Shown here piece after piece: positions 1-10,309 of a stretch of DNA of 64,000 bases. Under the pieces are notes generated by a model. That model worked only from the letters and a program-made list of their open reading frames with translations, was not told where the DNA came from and searched no databases. A program made the translations under genes and the position numbers. This stretch comes from Diadema setosum (Eukaryota; Echinodermata; Echinoidea; Diadematoida; Diadematidae): NCBI GenBank assembly GCA_033980235.1, contig CM067069.1:641501-705500 (forward strand), written 5' to 3'. How positions within the stretch are numbered: position 1 is the stretch's first letter; the number at the start of each line of letters is the position of its first letter.

Positions 1-111
1 ACAGACGAAAGGTAGGGACCAATTTCATCTTGACATTTTCTTTAGATACCATACTGGCCTGAATTTACCAGCATTTTGGAATCTCTCACATTGAGATCAA
101 TAACTTACAGG

Positions 112-1595
112 AAGTGGCGTATCTGGGGGGGGGGGGGGCAAGGGGGGCACGTGCCCCGGGCGCCACTCCTTGGGGGCGCAAAAAAAAAGAAAAAAGAAAA
201 AAAAAAAGAAAAAAAAAAAAAAGAAGAAGAAGAAGAAACAACTCACCGGAAAGGGGGGAGGGGGAGGAAGAATGGTGGGGAGGGGGGGGGGGGGCAGAAA
301 ACCAAATCAAAAAAAGATAAAAACAAAACATAATGATGACTCAGACAAAATGGCAATGTTTATTGTGTTCACACAAGAATTCCATGTTATGTAAGCTGAA
401 ATACAACATTTTCGGCTCGCTCGCTGCGCTCGCTCTCTAAATTTTACATAGAAGAAGGTGAGAACAAAATGTGATGATGGCGCGGGCAAAATGACAATGC
501 CTATTGTGTTCACACATGTCATTTTATGTTTAGCAGGCAAAATGTTTCGCGGAGCAGCGGCTGCAATTTCTTTCGTTCTGAAGCGATCGCCAATTGGATC
601 AAAAGAAGGCGCCAACGGTTTCGAAAATACGAAGGGGGCTCCAAAGAAATCAAACAAGATGAGAACAAAACGTAATGATGATGTGGAAATATACAAATTT
701 CGGCTCAATCGCTCGTACTAATTTAGAGTATTTCTTCAAGTCCTCAGTTTGTTGGTAAAAATCGTTATCTATAAGGCCGTCACTATATCTTGATTACAAT
801 TGTAAGATTTGATAAGCAAAAAATGACAAGAGTTCCATGTTTTGTAAGCTGAAATACAAAAATTTTCGGCTCGCTCGCTGCGCTCGCTCGCCAAAATCTA
901 TCAAAACAAAAAGGAGATAAGAACAAAACATGATGATGACGCGGAAATATACAAATTTCAGCTCACTCGCTCGTACTAATTTAAATTATTTTTTTTTCAA
1001 GTCTTCAGTTTGTTGGTAAAACTCGTTATCTATAAGGCCGTCACTATATCTTGATTAGAATTGTAAGATTTGATAAGCAAAAAATGACAAGAGTTCCATG
1101 TTTTGTAAGCTGATATACAAAAATTTTCGGCTCGCTCGCCAAAATTTATCAAAAGAAAAAGGAGATAAGAACAAAACGTGATGATGATGCGGAAATATAC
1201 AAATTTCGGCTCACTCGCTCGTACTAATTTAGAATATTTCTTCAAGTCCTCAGTTTGTTGGTAAAAATCGTTATCTATAAGGCCGTCACTATATCTTGAT
1301 TAGAATTGTAAGATTTGATAAGCAAAAAATGACAAGAGTTCCATGTTTTGTAAGCTGAAATACAAAAATTTTCGGCTCGCTCGCTGCCCTCGCTCGAAAA
1401 ATTTATCAAAATTCATTACATTTAAATTACCCTAAAAAGACCCCTTTTAAGGGCTTGAAAAGCATATCATGTGGACTTTGTTTAAAGTCTCTATACCGGG
1501 ATCGGTTATTGGGGTTGAACACTAGTCTTTTTCAGAAATTAGGGGCGCAATTTTCGCGCTTGCCCCGGGCGCCGTTTTCCCTAGATACGCCACTG
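112..1595 (+). mobile_element. hAT-like nonautonomous element, family A copy 1
   Basis: Ends are inverted copies of CAGTGGCGTATCTAGGG (first base mutated on the left) flanked by an 8-bp target duplication CTTACAGG (104-111 and 1596-1603), the hallmark length for hAT transposons. The left subterminal part has G runs and a long A-rich tract. The interior holds about three ~250-bp repeats, each with the GC-rich word ggctcgctcgctgcgctcgc. No transposase frame is present. It sits in the intron before exon 4 of the partial DNase II copy. Confidence 0.85.
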
Positions 1596-1986
1596 CTTAC
1601 AGGCTAAAAACATTAAATGCTTGAAATGTTAGAATGATTACACACATACTGATACTTCACGAGAAGGTCAAAATAGGATTTATTCACGTTCTTGTTGGCC
1701 CTTGACAATGCCCTATGAACAGTTGTGAAACTTTGAAAGAAAGGATCCAACACAACTTTGAATAGTGATTCTGTTTGTCTAGGTCAAATCCGATCACGTG
1801 ATTCCCTTATCAAGCACTCGGGTGTCCTCCTCAAATCATATCCGGTAAGATACGGCTTTCACAGCGACCACGCCCCAACCCCCTGCTAGACTTAATTTGT
1901 AGATTTGGCAATGATTTCGTCACTTATGAGGTGTGTATTTTCCGTAATATCATTATCAAGTAATTCATCTTACAATATGCGTACAG

Positions 1987-4396
1987 GTGATGTTGCTTTC
2001 GATCAGAAATCGGGATTCTGGTTGATTCACAGTGTCCCGAAATTCCCGGACAACTCTGATCAAAGTTACGTGTGGCCATCTAACGCCGAGACGTACGGCC
2101 AGTCCATGCTGTGTATCTCTATGGAGACTTCAGAATTCGTCAAAGTTGGTAATGTGAAAGGCTTTACGTACAGTCATTTGACTACTTGTGCTGGTGCTGC
2201 TAATTGGTTATTTGTGAGGACTATGTAGGCCTACACTGTACCACATAGCCACAGTTACCACCATTGTATCTCCTCATCTTTTTCCCCTTATAATTTGCAC
2301 GTTCAGTCCGCGGGAAATTGAATACAACAATACACTGAAGTCATCCTCCAAGCAAACTCGTATGGTCACTTTACTCTTGAGAATTAGAAGGACGTTATGT
2401 TGTCTTGAACACTACGATTTTAGTGGGAACTTAATGTCCTTGTCATTCTCAACCGACGTTTTGATGTGAGCAATAAGAAAAAAGAGAAGAAGGAGAAAAC
2501 TGAATACCAATGTAGTATGGAAACAGTAACTTCATAGGGCAGACAAGGCATCGGGATGTTGGATATCTGCAAGTGAAGAAGACGACATGGTAAGATCAGC
2601 AACTGAATTTCTTAAGGACAAGAAGGCAAGGAGACGAGCTGTTACGGAAATCTGCAAATCGATTTTGGTTTGAGTAAAACTCACCTTTTGATATACAAAA
2701 AAAGAGAAATTGTCTTCTAGTCAGTACTCCTCAGATTACTTAATATCATTTTTCTATCATTCGATATTTTTGTGTTTTTTGTGTTTTTTTTGTTATTGTT
2801 TTTTTGGTTTTTTGCCTACAGCTCACCAGCTTCTATACAACAACCCATGGGTGTACGATGCAAACATCCCGCAGGCCTTCCGCGTGAAATTTCACGACCT
2901 CCTCTCGGTCACCGAGGGGCGCCACGTCGAAAGCGCACCTTGGAACAGCTCGGTTGTCTTGACTTCTAAAAACGGAGAAGCCTTCATCAGTTACGCTAAA
3001 TTCGTCAAGTTCAATGAAGGTGAAACTAGTTTGCAACCGTGAAGAATGATTTTAGTGAAAGTAATATAATTTGAACTATGACGACAATGACGAAATTAAT
3101 AATGATGATATTTGATGGATGAGATATTGATGAGTGGATTACAAATTCAAAGAAGACATTTTCAGATGTATAGATCTATCATGACTAGCGTCGCAATAAG
3201 ATTAAGATTTATGCAAACGAACAATCGATAGCCCAAAGGATAAACATAAATTGTTACCATGGAAGAGTAGATGGACAGAAGGAGTGTAATGATGTCAATG
3301 ATGATAGTGATGATGGTGATAATAGCGATTGTGACGTGCATAATTCATAAACCTCGCTACTATAGCTTTACCAAGAAAGTGATTTTGTGATTTTGATTTT
3401 GAGGAAGTGATCAGATATAAAATATAACTGATTACAACAATGGAAATGATGACAAAGGCATTGATGATTAGTTTGTCGATGCAGACGAATCAAACGAAGA
3501 TGCTGATAGAAGGCTGTTACATGGTCAATGGCGTCGGTGCGACGATGCATAATTCCCAAACTCTCACCAAAACCATAACCTGATTTGTCATCACAAATGA
3601 GATAAATTACCAGTAAACCATTTTATGGTCACCACAGATCTGTACTCGTACTGGGTGGCACCTGATTTGGGAGACGATATGTATGCTGAGACGTGGAGAA
3701 ACACGAGGAGCAAGCTACCGTCTTTCTGCACCGGCGTGTACAATGTGGAAAATGTCGACCACGTCACTTTTAATGGCGTGCTGAGTTTCAATTCGACCAA
3801 GGACAGCTCTAAGTGGGCAATCAGCGAGCACAAGCAGTGGACATGCATCGGCGACATTAACAGAACTGTAAGTAAGCAAATGAAATGTATATTCGAGCTG
3901 TGTATACGAAAAATGATAAGTAATGCTGAGTTTTTGCTACAACCCATGCTTTTGTTAATCTGCGGTAACAGTGGGAGTTAAAAAGACAGGGGACAAAAAA
4001 AAAATGATGGTACAAAGGATTAGAGTTCTGTGCAAAGAGATAAATGGATAATACATGGATCGGTAGATAGAAGTATAGTTTCTTCCGCTTCTGTTTTGTA
4101 TTACTAAATTCAATTCAATACAGGTTTTTATTAAAATCATGTCTGGCTCAAAAGAGGCTAAATTGGAACTTCTTCAGTACAATAAAACATGAATTAAAAA
4201 TCAGTTAATACCAGCATTCCTGTCGCTTGTTTCGTTGCCTGCTTTGCAAGTAATTTGTGTCTTTGTGCTTAAACAGAAAAGCCAGTCTGAAAGGGGAGGT
4301 GGGACCGTATGCTTCAATATTCCCGCTGTCTGGATCGCCTTCAACACACTGATTGCCGACTTCTCCCGCTGTCCCGCTTCTCTCAGCCATTCCTGA
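1987..4396 (+). CDS. DNase II paralog, 5'-partial at window edge (last four coding exons); catalytic His replaced
   Basis: Four exons with GT-AG junctions: 1987-2148, 2822-3019, 3638-3867 and 4277-4396 (stop TGA). Lengths of the first three (162, 198, 230 nt) and all intron phases equal those of exons 4-6 of the complete downstream copy, and the proteins are closely similar (about 50 of 55 residues identical over exon 4). DNase II landmarks are visible: GFWLIHSVPKFP, YGQSMLC, NNPWVYD, APWNSS, KWTCIGDINR and RGGGTVC. DNase II is an acid endonuclease of the PLD-like fold that digests DNA in lysosomes or extracellularly, using two HxK motifs. Here the second motif reads D-S-S-K-W instead of D-H-S-K-W (codon AGC at 3805-3807), so activity is probably lost; the first motif would lie in an exon left of the window. 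The tail is slightly longer (ends SLSHS). No frameshift or stop interrupts these exons, so this may be an expressed pseudoenzyme rather than a decayed pseudogene. Confidence 0.9.
4140..4200 (-). repeat. LINE 3'-end-like remnant
   Basis: A short AT-rich stretch just after 'aattcaattcaat' resembles the 3' tail of the LINE at 13.5-19.3 kb. It lies in the last intron of the partial DNase II copy. Weak evidence. Confidence 0.3.
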
Positions 4397-4509
4397 CCTA
4401 CTGTGAGGTACGCTAAGAAGGCAGTAACGTCATAACGACGATATGCATCATTCGGAAGGAGTGATACATTGTAGAAATCATAAGGAATTAATGGCCCATG
4501 GCGGGTTTT

Positions 4510-4673
4510 CACATAGCACATATACACCTGTGTTTGAGAAAGTAACAACTCATGCAAGTAAAAGATCCCGCTTCATTCATTCATCGCAAAGAGCAGGGTG
4601 TTTAACCCGGTGAAGTGGTCCCACCTCACATCCAACTGGACCCCATGGAAGGCCAGCTTAACGTAGCTGAATA
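4510..4673 (+). repeat. tRNA-derived SINE, body fragment, left part of a split copy
   Basis: About 160 bases match the body of the intact SINE at 52870-53215 (shared text: catgca.gtaaaagatcccgc, cgcaaagagcagggtgt, ggtgaagtggtccca). It stops at GCTGAATA where a hAT-like element is inserted, and the SINE resumes at 7263. The tRNA-like head is missing. It lies ~120 bp past the stop codon of the partial DNase II copy, possibly in its 3' UTR. Confidence 0.8.
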
Positions 4674-7262
4674 CAACGGCGTAGCCAGGATTTGATCTTG
4701 GGGGGGGGGGGCGGTTAGTCTGCGAGGGAGCGAAGCGACCGAGCCCGAGCGAGCGGAGCGAGCGAGGGGGGGGGGGGGGGGTGTGGGAGGGGGGTGTCGC
4801 CCCTCCCACGGTAAGAACTTTTTGCATTTTGATGTTGTAAATGGTGCAATTTGATGCATGTTTTTGCGCGTTTTATCGACGTGAAACAGTCCCACTTGTT
4901 TAAGGTAGCAGTATATTTTAGTGTAGATTGTTATTGAACAATTTGCCTATAAAATGGTATAATTTAAATACACTTCTTGTATTAATTCTTTTCACTGAAT
5001 ATCATGAACGCGACTGAACCCGAGCGAGCGGAGCGAGCGGGGGGGGGGGGGGGGGAGGGTGTGGGAGGGGGGTGTCCCCCCTCCCACGGTAAGAACTTTT
5101 TGCATTTTGATGTTGTAAATGGTGCAATAATATTTGATGCATGTTTTTGCGCGTTTTATCGACGAGAAACAGTCCCACTTGTTTAAGGTAGCAGTATATT
5201 TTGATGTAGATTATTATTGAACAATTTTCCTATAAAATGGTACAATTTAAATACACTTCTTGTGTTAATTATTTTCACTGAATATCATGAACGCGACTGA
5301 ACCCGAGCGAGCGGAGCGAGCGAGGGGGGAGGGGAGGGTGTGGGAGGGGGCGTCCCCCCTCCCACGGTAAGAACTTTTTGCATTTTGATGTTGTAAATGG
5401 TGCAATTTGATGCATGTTTTTGCGAGTTTTATCGACGAGAAACAGTCCCACTTGTTTAAGGTAGCAGTATATTTTGATGTAGATTATCATTGAACAATTA
5501 TTTGCCTACAAAATGGTACAATTTAAATACACTTCTTGTGTTAATTATTTTCACTGAATATCATGAACGCGACTGAACCCGAGCGAGCGGAGCGAGCGAG
5601 GGGGGAGGGGAGGGTGTGGGAGGGGGGTGTCCCCCCTCCCACGGTAAGAACTTTTTGCATTTTGATGTTGTAAATGGTGCAATAATATTTGATGCATGTT
5701 TTTGCGAGTTTTATCGACGAGAAACAGTCCCACTTGTTTAAGGTAGCAGTATATTTTGATGTAGATTATCATTGAACAATTATTTGCCTACAAAATGGGG
5801 GGCGTCCCCCCTCCCACGGTAAGAACTTTTTGCATTTTGATGTTGTAAATGGTGCAATTTGATGCATGTTTTTGCGAGTTTTATCGACGAGAAACAGTCC
5901 CACTTGTTTAAGGTAGCAGTATATTTTGATGTAGATTATCATTGAACAATTACTTGCCTACAAAATGGTACAATTTAAATACACTTCTTGTGTTAATTCT
6001 TTTCACTGAATATCATGAACGCGACTGAACCCGAGCGAGCGGAGAGAGCGAAGGGGGAGGGTGTGGGAGGGGGTGTCCCCCCTCCCACGGTGAGAACTTT
6101 TTGCATTTTGATGTTGCAAATGGTGCAATTTGATGCATGTTTTTGCGTGTTTTAACGAGTTGAAACAGTCCCACTTGTTTAAGGTTGCAGTATATTTTAG
6201 TGTAGATTCTTATTGAACAATTTGCCTATAAAATGGTATATCATTTAAATAATCTTCTTGTATTAATTCTTACACTGAATATCATGAACGCTGTCTGCAG
6301 TTCAGCAATCAAACAGAAAAAGCATGCACACGAGGGTGTAGATAGGGGCATATCCCCTCCCACACGAAGGTGATTTTGCGTTTTCAGACCTGTAATTCAG
6401 CGATCTGGTGCAAATTTTTGGTGCAATACTTTTTCATCGAAGTGTTAAAATCACGGAATTTAGCTCTTATTCCGAATGTGCACCATCTGTGTGTATGTAT
6501 AAAGACTAGTGAGGTAGAGCTTAGGGGAAGGGGGATTCCCCCTCCCGCTCGCGGAGCTTTTGCGTTTTTAGAATTGAAATAAAGCGATCTGTGGGTATAG
6601 CCACAGTCTACTTCTGTGCATGGCGGAAGGGGGGGGGGGGGAGGGGCGGGCGAGCGGGGAGAAGGCGTGGGCGAGTGTTATCTCCACCCTTCCCTTCCGA
6701 TGGAGCTTTTGCCTTTTTAAGGTTGAAATTGAGATATCTCGTATACGCATATTTGATGGAATCAACATTTGGGAAATCACAAAAAATAAAAATAAAAAAA
6801 AAAGACTGATGGGGGGGGGGGGCTGAGGGAGGAAAGGGTCGATTAAAAGGGGAAATTCCCCTTATACATGAGGGAACCTTGAGTTTTCTGAATATAAGTG
6901 ATAAGTCTTGTGCATTCAGAATTATTCATTTTTTTTTTTGTAAATCTAAAAAGTGTACTAATCTAGGGAAAGAGGCACAGAGGGGGAGGGTTTGGGAGGG
7001 GGATACCCCCTCCCAAGCACGAGAGATTTTGCATATTTTGAATTGAAATTCAACGATCTGGTGAACATTTTGAGTGAAATATTCAAAAAAATATCTTATT
7101 TGACGAAAGGTTGCAAAGGAGACCCGCTTCATGTGCATGCATACAGTATACACGCATTTTTTTTCCGCCTCCCAAATCCCCGGTCCAAATCTTAGGGGGG
7201 GGGGGGGGGGGGGGGGGCGACCGCCCCCATCGCCCCCCCCCCCCCCCCCGGCTACGCCAGTG
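4674..7262 (+). mobile_element. hAT-like nonautonomous element B, inserted in a SINE
   Basis: Ends are inverted: left CAACGGCGTAGCCAGG, right complement CACTGGCGTAGCCGGG. The 8-bp duplication GCTGAATA is at 4666-4673 and 7263-7270, and the SINE reads continuously once one copy of it is removed. The interior is G/C-run rich, with a tandem array (4728-6290) and further degenerate units ending in gggga.tccccctccc motifs. There is no plausible protein. Confidence 0.85.
4728..6290 (+). repeat. ~280-bp tandem array inside hAT-like element B
   Basis: About five to six units. Each starts with atcatgaacgcgactgaacc and gagcgagcggagcgagcg, followed by a G run, gtgtccccctcccacggtaag, and an AT-rich segment with cagtcccacttgtttaaggt. 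Successive starts near 5010, 5290, 5567 and 6020 give spacings of about 280. One unit near 5797 lacks its first part. Confidence 0.85.
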
Positions 7263-7320
7263 GCTGAATATGGGCTATCCAGCCATCTTCTCAGATGGAA
7301 ATGAACAAACAAACAAACCT
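7263..7320 (+). repeat. SINE 3' end, right part of the split copy
   Basis: Continues the SINE interrupted at 4673: gctgaatatgggctatccag, ccatcttctcagatgga, then an (aaac)n tail, as in the intact SINE at 52.9 kb. Confidence 0.8.
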
Positions 7321-7329
7321 GCGATCCCA

Positions 7330-9017
7330 TTCTGAAACGTCATTTTTCGGGAACATTATTTTATAATCTGGTCGTTGAACATCAGCAATTCACTTTTTTT
7401 TTCATTGTTATCTCATAAAGTATTAAGAGTATAATCTATATAGATCATGTGTATTGTGAATGGCTGCAACAGTGGTCATGGGATTAAAACATCCACGCTG
7501 TGGAATGTGGCTTCATGCCTAAAATGTCCTTTGTAAATCCATCCCCCTTCCAACAACAAAATCTTCATTACACGAAAACAAAATTACAAGTGAAAATTAT
7601 ATGTACGATGCACATTTTAAGATGCGATGGAGATGTTTCTATGTCATGCATTCAAATTACTTTTCACTATGTAGTCTTTACGTTGTATTTGACCGATTGT
7701 GGTAGATAATGTTTTTCCCCTGCTCTTCAAATAAACATGTGTATAATTATTTCAGTATATGACACCACCCTTTCGATCCTGATTGATGATTTACCATAGC
7801 TTTGGCAGTGTGAAGTGATAGATGATAAGTTTAAGGAATACACACGCGGTAATAAAAGTTTATTTCATCGTTGAATTGGAGTCGGATGATAAAAGGTGCA
7901 GTTGTTAGTTCGTATTTATCACGTTTATAAAGAAGAGAAAAGAATACAAGTCTTTAGTGTCATTTCGAAGTTTCATTCTTTTGTTGTGCAATATGAAATC
8001 TCTGTACAAATGCTTTATGTCGTTCACATGAGTGTGATACAATGAAGGGAAAGAGTGATGAATGGTCTCTTGTCATGGAAACTCGTCTGATGTACTCAAG
8101 GCGTACCTTTCGATTACCGAAAGACTAGTCTCCATACGTAACATTCGTTTGTACAGATCCTGATATAGGAGCACGAGAAGAATAAAAACACTCACAAACT
8201 ACATATTCTGTATCAGTGTACTATTAAGACTATACAGTAAGAAATACAAAAAGGGAACGCTAATAGGCTCACACTGATTTGTCGAAGTCACAAAATTCAG
8301 TTACTCCAGGAAGTGAACAATTAGTAGTGTATCTATTAGTCTAGCTAATGTGTCCCGATAAAGAAGTCGATAATGCAATAGATTTGTGATCATTTTGAAT
8401 GATTTAAATAATTGTTTTCCCATATTAAAGTAATTCTGTATCTCTTATAGTACCCATGGTGGTAACAGTTGCTCTTACACATTCAGCAAAAAAAAAAAAA
8501 AAAAAGAAAGAAAAAAGAAAGAAAAAAACAACAAGAACAACAGCCGAAGCAAATTCGAGGAAGGAAATCATGTACCGTAATGACGATCGTATTCTAATGT
8601 ACAGATTAGATTCATTCATGATTTAACATCACTTGTTGCCATACATCCCAGCAGCTAGAGATACTGAATGATATCTGATATGATTTTAAATTGCATTGAA
8701 CTGACATTGAACATTTTTTTTTTCATTCTTGGCACTCTATCTTTGGCTTATGTTAAAAGATGCTCGTTTAGCATGTTTTGGGTGCAGGTTAGAAAAATAG
8801 AAAAGAGGGAATTCACAAGGGTGGGTAACAGACAGCAGATGGTCAATGTAGATTACTGAAGAGAGAGTCATGTTGTGAAAAGAAGAGCAAACAAATGTGA
8901 AGGGAACTGAGCTCTAGTTCAATTATTCAGTTAACTTAATTTTTTTTTCATTTCTGAAGGTGAAAACCATGCCTTTCCATGTTTAGTCCGTATTGTCTAT
9001 AGAATCAAAGTGGTTTC

Positions 9018-9111
<94 letters not shown>

Positions 9112-10309
9112 GGCGATTTCAGACTTCCGCGGTGAACGAGTTAACCACGACTTAACCATACAATTACCATAGGGGAAACTTCTCTCTATACGATCAAATA
9201 AGTAGACTGAAACCAAGACAACATTAAAGGTTCATCATAGAGTCTTGCCTCGCTGGATAGCACATACTGTTTTTAAGAGTTTTCTGTATTTTCAACGCTC
9301 ATGTAATGTGTAATTAACACAGGTCGATCATTGTCATCGTCTCACACCATTTTATTTCTTTTTATCTGAAGGGTCAATTATCATAACGTTTTCTTGGTCA
9401 ATACTTCAACAACAGTATGATCCCTCCCTTAACATCGTAGCAACCATGTAGAATACTATACGTTAATGTACAAGATAATGTCATCCTTGTCATCCAAGGT
9501 CATCCTATTCATGTCCAAACTGGACATTCGGTGAAGTCAGTATATACGAGTGAAAGGTAGACTCGATCGTTACGCCATGACATCCTCGACTCCTTATACC
9601 TCCGATCGAAATCCATTTTTTTTTTTTTATTATTATTATGCTGAAAAATACTAATGCCACGTTCCCTTTTTAGCGATTTTGTATACTCGGTCTAGTAAAG
9701 GTAATTTGAGCACTTTAAAACTGTCATCATCTTTGTCACGCGCTCTAGTGACAATGAAATAAAATCATATGGCAATGTGCCATTATCCACATCCGGGTAT
9801 TTTCATTGTGACTTTGATTTATCTCCCCGAGATCAGGCGCCCTCGAAAGTGATGTTTGAGTTTTACAGGAAGCTAGCTCTTCGCAAATGCGGAAGTGATC
9901 ATCGCTCCTATAAGTGCCTGGGCTTTAGTCCTCGAAAGAAGTGATCAAACGAATAGCATGGCCTGAGCATGGCTTGAACCAAAACGGACTGTGTCCTATT
10001 TTAGGACGGTCACATGTTCACACAATGACACCAGGAGGAATGATTGGGACAAAGAAATAGAGGGAGAGAGCGGGGGAGAGGGAGGGAGAGAGAGGGAGAG
10101 GGAGTCTGGTTTTGTCATGAAGTCACACTGTGGGTGCAATGCTGTATTATAGGCAATTATTTCCGTGTCTCTCAGTCACAGAGGGAAGTCGCTTGTGCCA
10201 GTGTCGTCTGCAAGAGAGATATACAGTTTGGGCGTTCTTTCCATGCTACTGAGCATTCATAGTGCAATTCTACCTACTGAAAGCTTTAAGTTACAATACA
10301 ATAACCGTC
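7330..10309. other. Intergenic region without a supported gene
   Basis: AT-rich DNA between the two DNase II copies. It holds an A-run (8490-8525), an (AT)n microsatellite (9022-9107) and a GA-rich stretch (10060-10105). The promoter of the complete DNase II gene presumably lies in its last few hundred bases, but no element is identified. Confidence 0.5.
9022..9107. repeat. (AT)n microsatellite
   Basis: Two blocks of alternating AT separated by a short gtatataggat interruption. Confidence 0.9.

Noticed and set aside
76..394. Lys/Glu-rich open frames on both strands
   Set aside because: They arise from the A-rich and G-run tract at the left end of a hAT-like element; the same frames recur at 49.3 kb and, inverted, at 56.1 kb.
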